The translations under genes were made by a program, and so were the position numbers. From Bin87 sp965243255 (GTDB lineage Bacteria; Chloroflexota; Dehalococcoidia; Lucifugimonadales; UBA3495): 64,000 bases of DNA. The notes under the pieces are model-generated. The model was given only the letters and a program-made list of their open reading frames with translations, had not been told where the DNA came from and did no database searches. Shown piece by piece: positions 26,019-32,077 of this stretch; position 1 is the stretch's first letter, and every line of letters begins with the position of its first letter. Location of the stretch: contig CBDEUH010000004.1 in assembly GCA_965243255.1 (NCBI GenBank), forward strand, positions 496,001 through 560,000, in the 5' to 3' direction.

Positions 26019-26918
26019 CTATTCGCTGGCGGGTTCGGCGTTGAGGGCGGCGGCGCGGCGACGGCCGGCGAAGCGGGCCAGCAGAACGCCCAGCTCGTAG
26101 AGAACGATCAACGGGACGGCGACGATGGCCTGGTTGAGCGGGTCGATGGTGGGCGTAATGGCGGCGGCGATGATGAAGGAGACCACCAGCCACAGCCGGC
26201 GGAAGCGGGCGAATCCCCGTGCGGTTACGATGCCCAGGGTAGCCAGCACGAACATTACCAGGGGCGTCTCAAAGGCGATGCCCAGCCAGAAGAGCAGCCG
26301 AATCATTATGTTGACGATGTTGCTGATGCGGATGAGCGGCTCGGCCACTTCGCCGCCAAAGGTCAGCAGGAATTTCAGGGCCGGCGGAATCATGACGAAG
26401 TAGCCGAAGGCCATGCCGGCCACGAAGGCCAGCAGGGCCGCGGGCAGGAAGGAGAACAGGATGCGCCGCTCTTTGGGCGTGAGGCCGGGGGCAACAAAGC
26501 GGATGGCGTGGTACAAGATCACCGGCAGGGCCAGCACCAGCCCGCCTAGCAGGGATACCTTGACGGTGGTGCTGAGGAGCTCGGTGACCTCGGTGTAGAT
26601 GATGGCTACGTCGTCGCCGGCGACCTCACGGGCCGGCGTGATGAGCAGGGTCAGGATTTCTTCGTAGAAATAGAAGCAGACTGCCGACCCCATGAGCAGG
26701 GCCAGCATTGAGAGCAGCAGACGGGAGCGCAGTTCCCGGAAATGTTCGCGCAGGGTCAGCGAATCGCCGGACGACGGCGCTGATTCTTCCCGGGTTCGTC
26801 GTCGGGAACGCAGGTAATAAAACACGCTGACCACTGCCAGCGCGGCGATGAAGCCCACCACCAGCGTCAGGCGCAGGTCGCCGAACTGGTCCCACCAGGA
26901 AACTAGCTCGTTTATCAT
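26019..26918 (-). CDS. tatC: Sec-independent translocase protein TatC with an extra N-terminal membrane segment
   Basis: 299 residues against about 240-260 for most TatC proteins. The canonical part starts near residue 53 (LTLREHFRELRSRLLLSM) and has six predicted membrane helices. Conserved features include the first cytoplasmic segment, FVAPGLTPKERR and FETPLVMFVLATLGIV. The additional N-terminal piece (1-50) contains a hydrophobic stretch LTLVVGFIAALAVVSVFYYL and then a basic SRRRTREE linker. TatC binds twin-arginine signal peptides. The start overlaps the tatB stop by 4 bp (ATGA). Confidence 0.9.
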   Translation of the reverse strand: MINELVSWWDQFGDLRLTLVVGFIAALAVVSVFYYLRSRRRTREESAPSSGDSLTLREHFRELRSRLLLSMLALLMGSAVCFYFYEEILTLLITPAREVAGDDVAIIYTEVTELLSTTVKVSLLGGLVLALPVILYHAIRFVAPGLTPKERRILFSFLPAALLAFVAGMAFGYFVMIPPALKFLLTFGGEVAEPLIRISNIVNIMIRLLFWLGIAFETPLVMFVLATLGIVTARGFARFRRLWLVVSFIIAAAITPTIDPLNQAIVAVPLIVLYELGVLLARFAGRRRAAALNAEPASE

Positions 26919-27265
26919 TGGCCGGGAGGCGATTGTCGGGCGGCGGAGTCGGGACCGGTCCCGTCCGGCTGGCTATCGGCTGCGGTTCCCGGTTCCTGCA
27001 GGTGAGTTGGCAGCGGCAAGGTATCCGATGGCGGCTGCGTCGGGGTGCCGGGAGCGCGGGAGTCGTCGGTTCGGCGTTGGCGCGGGGTTGCATCGTCCTC
27101 GGATACGGAGGCGGCGTCCATGATGTCGGTGAAGGTGCGCCGGGCCTCCCGGGTCATCCGCCCGATGGTACGGGCGACTTCAATGGTCTTGCCTGGCCCC
27201 AGGGCGATGAAAGCCACCAGCAGGATTACCACCAGCTCCAGAGTCCCGATACCGAAGAAGTTCAT
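26915..27265 (-). CDS. tatB: TatB-like translocase component
   Basis: 116 residues. N-terminal membrane helix GTLELVVILLVAFIALGPGK, amphipathic helix KTIEVARTIGRMTREARRTF, and a long Pro/Thr/acidic tail. The GPGK hinge resembles the TatB/TatA hinge, and position directly before tatC argues for TatB. Start 27265 overlaps the stop of the upstream RlmD-Maf gene by 4 bp. An upstream in-frame ATG (27361) lies inside that gene and is unlikely. Confidence 0.8.
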   Translation of the reverse strand: MNFFGIGTLELVVILLVAFIALGPGKTIEVARTIGRMTREARRTFTDIMDAASVSEDDATPRQRRTDDSRAPGTPTQPPSDTLPLPTHLQEPGTAADSQPDGTGPDSAARQSPPGQ

Positions 27266-29139
27266 GGTGTGCCGTTCCCCTGGGCCGGAGGTTGACTCAA
27301 CAAACAGGGAAGCGTGCAGCCGGCAGGAACGCTCATGGCGGCGTAATCGGGGAGCGGGCAACCCAGCTCCGCCAGCATCTCAACCACCCGGCAGGCGGGC
27401 AGCCCCATGACGTTGGAGTAGCAGCCGGCTTGCAGCGAGGCCGGCCGAAAGTCGGTGTCTTGGATGGCGTAGGCCCCGGCCTTGTCCATGGGTGTGCCGC
27501 TGGCGATGGAACGCTCCATTTCGGCGTCGGTGAAGTCCCGCATCAGCACGTCGGCGGACTGGGATTCGGTGATGCACCGGCCGGTGGCGGCGTCGTGCAC
27601 GGTGACGCCGGTGATGACCTGGTGGGGCTGCCCGCGCAGGCGGGTGAGCATGGCGCGAGCTTCGTCGGCATCGGCCGGCTTGGCGATGGATTCCCCGTCG
27701 AGCACCACGGTGCTGTCAGCGGCAACGTAATAGCCAGCGACGGCGTTCTCGGTACGGGCGACGGCCAGGGCCTTCTCCAGTGAGAGACGGCGCACCATCC
27801 GCGGCGGTGTTTCGTCCGGTTCCGGGTCCTCCGGTATGTTGGAGGGAGCGACGCGGAAGTCGATGCCCAAATCGCCCAGCAGGGCCCGGCGACGCGGTGA
27901 CGCCGAAGCCAGCACGATCTCGGCGGAGGCGGGTTTAAGACTCAGCGTTGCGACGCATTCAACGTGGTGGGTCTGCGGGAACATATCGACGGGCTGAACG
28001 GAATCAACCCGGTAACGGCGGCAGAGAATGGCCAGGTCGCGGGCCAGGCTCTCCGGGTTGCAGGACACGTAGGCGATGCGCGGGGGCGCAAGCTTGAGCA
28101 GGGTGTCCAGGGCAGTGGGCTGGCAGCCGGAGCGGGACGGGTCAAGGATGACGGCGTCCGGCGCTGCGTCCAGGTCGGGCAGGACGTCCTCGACCTTGCC
28201 GGTGAGGAACTCGACGTTGGGCAGGCCGGCGGCGTTTTCCCGGGCGTCGGCGATGGCGGCGGTGGATTCTTCCACGGCGATGATGCGGCCGGCGTAGGGG
28301 GCCAGCAGCACTGCGAAGGTGCCTACGCCGGCGTAGGCGTCCAGGACCGTCTCGCTGCCGGTGAGTTGCAGGGCGCCTTTGGCCAGTTCCGCGAGTCTAG
28401 CGGCCTGCTCCACGTTGACCTGAAAGAAGGACGGCGACGCGACTTGAAACTCGCGGCCGGCGACGGATTCGCGGTAGCTTTTCTGCCCGGTGGGAATGCC
28501 CACGTCCGGGTTTTTCAGCGTGGGTTGAACCAGGTAGTCGCCAGTGGCATCGGAGGCGCGTATGGATAGGGCGGTGGTCTCGCCGCAGTAGTCTTGTAGC
28601 TCCGCCAGCAACTCGTTGGTGCGGTCGTTCATCAGCATACAGTGGTCAATGCGGACGAAGCGGCGGCGCTCCCGGTGCGTGAAGCCCAGCGTGCCCGTCT
28701 CGCGCCAGATGTTGAAGCGGGCGTGGTTGCGGTAGCGGTACGGACTGGGCGACGGGATGGTGTCCAGCACGGGCGGATCGTGGAACGCGCCGATGCGTTG
28801 GAGCGCGTCTTTCACGATGGCGGTCTTGGCGGCCAACTGGGCGGGATAGTTCAGGTGTTGCCACTGGCAGCCGGTGCACTGGCCGAAATAGTCGCAGGGC
28901 GGCTGAACGCGGTCGTCGGAGGGAGCAATCACGCGCACCACCTGGGCGGCCACGTATTTGCGGCGCAGGGCTACCACCTCGGCCTGGACGGTCTCGCCGG
29001 GGATGCCGCCGAAGACGAACACGTCGCGTCCGCAATAGGTGGCCATGGCCTCGCCCAGGCGACCCCAGGCGATGAGGTCCAGTTGGATCACGTCGCCCCG
29101 TTCCAGGGGAGGCGATTGGGTGGCGGCGGTCTGAGTCAT
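27262..29139 (-). CDS. Fusion of RlmD/TrmA-type RNA uracil-C5 methyltransferase and Maf nucleotide pyrophosphatase
   Basis: 625 residues in one continuous frame. Residues 1-400: TRAM domain (about 13-68), iron-sulfur cysteines CDYFGQCTGC and a later Cys in IDHCMLM, AdoMet domain with LDAYAGVGTFAVLLAPYAG, catalytic Cys in YVSCNP and base Glu in HHVECVATL. This is the arrangement of 23S rRNA m5U methyltransferase RlmD/RumA. Residues 406-600: Maf/HAM1-like pyrophosphatase with LASASPRRRALL, catalytic Asp in VAADSTVVLDG and GKAGAYAIQ-like KAGAYAIQDTD. Maf hydrolyses non-canonical or excess dNTP/NTPs. The linker is only a few residues (LSLKPAS). First gene of an overlapping operon with tatB and tatC. 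Confidence 0.9.
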   Translation of the reverse strand: MTQTAATQSPPLERGDVIQLDLIAWGRLGEAMATYCGRDVFVFGGIPGETVQAEVVALRRKYVAAQVVRVIAPSDDRVQPPCDYFGQCTGCQWQHLNYPAQLAAKTAIVKDALQRIGAFHDPPVLDTIPSPSPYRYRNHARFNIWRETGTLGFTHRERRRFVRIDHCMLMNDRTNELLAELQDYCGETTALSIRASDATGDYLVQPTLKNPDVGIPTGQKSYRESVAGREFQVASPSFFQVNVEQAARLAELAKGALQLTGSETVLDAYAGVGTFAVLLAPYAGRIIAVEESTAAIADARENAAGLPNVEFLTGKVEDVLPDLDAAPDAVILDPSRSGCQPTALDTLLKLAPPRIAYVSCNPESLARDLAILCRRYRVDSVQPVDMFPQTHHVECVATLSLKPASAEIVLASASPRRRALLGDLGIDFRVAPSNIPEDPEPDETPPRMVRRLSLEKALAVARTENAVAGYYVAADSTVVLDGESIAKPADADEARAMLTRLRGQPHQVITGVTVHDAATGRCITESQSADVLMRDFTDAEMERSIASGTPMDKAGAYAIQDTDFRPASLQAGCYSNVMGLPACRVVEMLAELGCPLPDYAAMSVPAGCTLPCLLSQPPAQGNGTP

Positions 29140-29179
29140 GGTGGATATACTATCACCGATGGCAGGGCTGGCGTGTCGG

Positions 29180-29206
29180 TTGACCGGTGCCGGGGCCGGG
29201 TATAAT
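29180..29206 (+). promoter_or_regulatory. Candidate promoter for trxA (and tRNA-Sec)
   Basis: TTGACC (29180-29185), 15 bp, TATAAT (29201-29206), about 80 bp before trxA. The hexamers are near consensus, although the spacing is short. Confidence 0.5.
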
Positions 29207-29288
29207 ATGATCGTATAGATCGCCGGCCGCCCGGCATCCGGGCCGCCGGCGTTAGAAATGGCACAGAGTTGATTCTGGAGGAACCGAA

Positions 29289-29618
29289 ATGCCCGAACCG
29301 ATCGAAGTGAACGGAGAAAACTGGCAAAGCATCGTGATGGACTCGGAACTGCCGGTGATGGTGGACTTCTGGGCGGAATGGTGCGGGCCGTGCAAGATGA
29401 TTGCCCCCGCCGTGCACGAGCTGGCCCTCGAGTACGAAGGCAAGATGAATGTGGCCAAGCTGGATGTGGACAACGCTGGGGACATCGCGGCCCAGTATGG
29501 GATCCGCAGCATCCCGGCGCTGATCATTTTCAAGGATGGGAAGCCCTCCCACACCATGGTCGGAGCCAAGCCCAAAGCCGCCATGAAGCGCGAGATTGAC
29601 CAGGTGATGGGCTTCTAG
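29289..29618 (+). CDS. trxA: Thioredoxin
   Basis: 109 residues with the thioredoxin fold throughout. MVDFWAEWCGPCKMIAPAV carries the redox Cys32/Cys35, and YGIRSIPALIIFKDGK has the cis-Pro. This is the usual length for TrxA. It reduces disulfides of cytoplasmic proteins with electrons from thioredoxin reductase. RBS CTGGAGGAACCGAA precedes the ATG. It is the last backbone protein gene before tRNA-Sec, 12 bp downstream. Confidence 0.95.
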   Translation: MPEPIEVNGENWQSIVMDSELPVMVDFWAEWCGPCKMIAPAVHELALEYEGKMNVAKLDVDNAGDIAAQYGIRSIPALIIFKDGKPSHTMVGAKPKAAMKREIDQVMGF

Positions 29619-29630
29619 CAGCCCTTCTGC

Positions 29631-29727
29631 GGGAGTGGATGGGGCCCGGTGGCTCTTGCGGACTTCAAATCCGTTATGCCTCGTGACGAGCGGGGTAGGT
29701 GGGTTCGACTCCCTCGCACTCCCGCCA
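29631..29727 (+). tRNA. selC: tRNA-Sec (anticodon TCA)
   Basis: 97 nt including an encoded CCA (29725-29727). The 5' GGGAGTG pairs with the 3' CACTCCC. The extended D stem GGGCC/GGCTC has a 4-nt loop. The anticodon loop is CTTCAAA with TCA at 29665-29667, and the CGGACTTCAAATCCG anticodon arm matches the bacterial selenocysteine tRNA pattern. A long variable arm contains CTCGTGACGAG. The T loop is TTCGACT as in E. coli selC. It would read UGA as selenocysteine with SelB and a SECIS; selA/selB/selD are not in this window. The 3' half is the presumed attachment site of the element that follows. Confidence 0.93.
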
Positions 29728-29754
29728 TTCAATAACTGAAAACCTGGCGAATCG

Positions 29755-29794
29755 CCCCGCTTTTTGCTTGATTTGAGTAGGAAGCGGGGTTTTT
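29755..29794 (+). terminator. Terminator after tRNA-Sec
   Basis: CCCCGCTT (29755-29762) and AAGCGGGG (29782-29789) enclose a 19-nt loop and are followed by TTTTTC. It lies between the tRNA and the integrase and isolates the tRNA transcript from the element. Confidence 0.65.
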
Positions 29795-29891
29795 CTTGTC
29801 TTGACGGATACCGTCAATTCCCTTATATTCCTGGCCATCGTTGGTATATGGGAAGGTATACGCGGCGCGTTTACCGACGGAGGTCCAGGAA

Positions 29892-31085
29892 GTGCCCAAA
29901 ATCAAAAACAACGCCTTGACTGCAGCCAAAATACGGGCAGTAGGAGAACCTGGATACTACTCGGACGGCAATGGGCTAACCTTGCGCGTGGACCATCGCG
30001 GCAATAAAGCTTGGTATCAACGCATCACCGTCAACGGCAAGCGGCGCAACATCGGGCTGGGGAGCTATCCGAAAGTGAGTCTAGCGGAAGCCAGGCAAGC
30101 AGCCATTGGCAACCTAGCTGCAATTCGAAACGGCACAGACCCGGTGGCTCAAAGGCAGCAGGCTCGGGAGGTTGCCAGTCGTCCGGCTATCCCTACATTC
30201 GTGGAGGCTTCGGAGAGAGTCATAGAACTGCGCCGGCCTACTTGGAGCAGCGAGCGCCACGCGAAACAATGGGAAGAGTCGTTGAGGATTCACGCCGATC
30301 CGGTGATCGGAAAGAAGCAAGTGGACGATGTCACAACAGCGGATGCGATGGCCGTGCTCACTCCGATTTGGGTCGAAAAAGCGGAAACCGCCACGCGCGT
30401 GCGCCAGCGGATGGAAACCGTTTTCGATTACTGCGTCGCACAAGGCTGGCGGACCGACAATCCCGCGTCCAAGGCTATAACTAAAGCGTTACCGCGCCGG
30501 CCTCGGTTAAAACGGCATCACCCTGCGTTACATTATTGGGAAGTTCCTTCGGCGGTGGACCTCGTGCGGTGCTCTGCGGCAGACCTTGCCACGAGATTGG
30601 CTTTCGAGTTCACGGTACTTACCGTAGCCCGGGCCGGAGAAGCAAGAGGAGCTACCTGGGCAGAGATTGATCTAGAGTCAGCCACCTGGGTGGTTCCTCC
30701 TGAACGCATGAAGGCTCGCCGCGAGCACCGCGTACCATTGGCGAGACGAACTTTAGACATCCTTGTTGCGGCTAAGGACATCGGGACCGAAGAAGGCCTG
30801 ATTTTCCCCAGCAAACGCAGTGGCAAACCGCTCAGCAACATGGCATTCAGCGCGTTGCTCAAAAGGTTAGGCATCAACGCCGTCCCTCATGGATTCAGAT
30901 CCAGCTTCAAAGACTGGACCATCGAGCAAACCGGCACACCATGGGCCGTTGGCGAAGCGGCGCTGGCGCATAACCTCGGGAATTCGACAGAGCAGGCCTA
31001 TGCTCGGGCAGACCTGTTCGAACGACGACGCGTTTTGATGGAGGAATGGGCCGATTTCGTCTTGGGAGGACCTGAGAATGGATGA
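29892..31085 (+). CDS. int: P4-type tyrosine site-specific integrase
   Basis: About 397 residues. An N-terminal arm-binding domain of the DUF4102 kind (residues 1-90: NGLTLRVDHRGNKAWYQRI, NIGLGSYPKVSLAEAR), a central SAM-like core-binding domain (about 105-185), and a C-terminal catalytic domain. Catalytic Arg is in TVARAGEARGATW near 246, His/Arg in HGFRSSFKDW near 333, and Tyr in TEQAYARADLFERRR near 367. Start GTG 29892 follows GGAGGTCCAGGAA; an upstream TTG frame from 29841 is less likely. Position and orientation directly behind tRNA-Sec match integrases that recombine the 3' end of selC. It overlaps the next gene by 8 bp. Confidence 0.93.
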   Translation: MPKIKNNALTAAKIRAVGEPGYYSDGNGLTLRVDHRGNKAWYQRITVNGKRRNIGLGSYPKVSLAEARQAAIGNLAAIRNGTDPVAQRQQAREVASRPAIPTFVEASERVIELRRPTWSSERHAKQWEESLRIHADPVIGKKQVDDVTTADAMAVLTPIWVEKAETATRVRQRMETVFDYCVAQGWRTDNPASKAITKALPRRPRLKRHHPALHYWEVPSAVDLVRCSAADLATRLAFEFTVLTVARAGEARGATWAEIDLESATWVVPPERMKARREHRVPLARRTLDILVAAKDIGTEEGLIFPSKRSGKPLSNMAFSALLKRLGINAVPHGFRSSFKDWTIEQTGTPWAVGEAALAHNLGNSTEQAYARADLFERRRVLMEEWADFVLGGPENG

Positions 31086-31647
31086 AAAAAGCGCCATCGA
31101 GTGGGCGCGCACCATACTTGAAGGCTGGCCGCAGACGATGGACGATCTGCTGATACAGGAATGGGACTCTGAGAATGAAGGCCATGCGGCGGTCGTTAGT
31201 CACCTTGCTCAGATTGCCAGAGACAGGCCGATAGATGCGTTTGAACGCGAATGGGCCTATAGAAGTCTAGAGAGCAGAGCGGACGAGATTGCAAAAGCGT
31301 TGCAGTCAGGGGAAATCCAGCCGGAAGACATACCTCCGGAACTCCTCGCATGGTGCTTTCAGACGGAGACCCACATGGTTGAACGGCCGGCGCGACGGCG
31401 TGGTACCGACCCATCGGTAAACGCCCTGCGCAACAGGAAAATGCTGCATATCGAGAAACGGCTTCGTGAGGAACTAGGCTACACGCAGAGCGCCGCCATA
31501 GCCGTGATTGCTAAAGCCGCGAATTTGTCCGACGACGGCGTGGAGACCGCTTTGAAGCGTACCCGCAGACTGCTTGGCCAGACATCCTACGGTCCCGAGA
31601 CAGGCGCGCACGATGTGTGGGGGGGTCAGAAAAGTGGCGAAACCTGA
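31078..31647 (+). CDS. Hypothetical protein coupled to the integrase
   Basis: 189 residues, no recognised family. The acidic N-terminal half (DLLIQEWDSENEGHAAVV, then EIQPEDIPPELLAWCF) precedes a basic, helix-rich C-terminal part (RNRKMLHIEKRLREELGYTQSAAIAVIAKAANLSDDGVETALKRTRR). The latter could hold a helix-turn-helix-like segment. GGGAGGACCTGAG precedes the ATG, which lies inside the integrase 3' end, so translation is coupled. A role in excision or control of integration is possible from position alone. Confidence 0.6.
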   Translation: MDEKSAIEWARTILEGWPQTMDDLLIQEWDSENEGHAAVVSHLAQIARDRPIDAFEREWAYRSLESRADEIAKALQSGEIQPEDIPPELLAWCFQTETHMVERPARRRGTDPSVNALRNRKMLHIEKRLREELGYTQSAAIAVIAKAANLSDDGVETALKRTRRLLGQTSYGPETGAHDVWGGQKSGET

Positions 31648-31709
31648 CCCTGTTGCCGTACGAGAATAATGAGTACCGTATGGGATATCAATGTCCCGGA
31701 GGTACCCAA

Positions 31710-31940
31710 ATGAGTTCTGAACGCCTGCTGCGTCGCCAGGAAGTGGAGGCGCGTTGTGGCCTTTCCCGCACTTCAATTTACCGTCTAATGCGGGAAGGGC
31801 GGTTCCCTGCACCGCTACGAGTCGGCCCGCGAGCCGTCCGGTGGCTCGAGACTGAGATCGAGGCCTGGCTGTCGGCACGGCCTAGGTCCCATGGGGACCT
31901 AGGCAACCGGCCGTCGATAGAAGCTCTGCACCCTGCATAA
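31710..31940 (+). CDS. AlpA/MerR-like excisionase-family DNA-binding protein
   Basis: 76 residues. RLLRRQEVEARCGLSRTSIYRLMREGRFPAPLRVGPRAVRWLETEIEAWL is the standard AlpA winged helix pattern of P4-like satellites and integrative elements. Members activate or direct excision and early transcription. Start 31710 follows GGAGGTACCCAA. It lies between the integrase and the primase-helicase, the common arrangement in such elements. Confidence 0.85.
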   Translation: MSSERLLRRQEVEARCGLSRTSIYRLMREGRFPAPLRVGPRAVRWLETEIEAWLSARPRSHGDLGNRPSIEALHPA

Positions 31941-31982
31941 GGGGTGACCGAGAGATGAACCGCGACCCGGGCCATTATCAAG

Positions 31983-32008
31983 GGGCTCGCCGATGACGCG
32001 GCGAGCCC
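31983..32008. repeat. 9-bp perfect inverted repeat before the primase gene
   Basis: GGGCTCGCC (31983-31991) and GGCGAGCCC (32000-32008) with an 8-nt spacer. It could be an operator or mRNA stem; no T-run follows. Confidence 0.45.
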
Positions 32009-32077
32009 GGCATATCGCCCGAGATGTCAACCCGGGCAGCGCTCCAGAAAAGCCGAGGAAAGCTTGGAGAACGCCGG

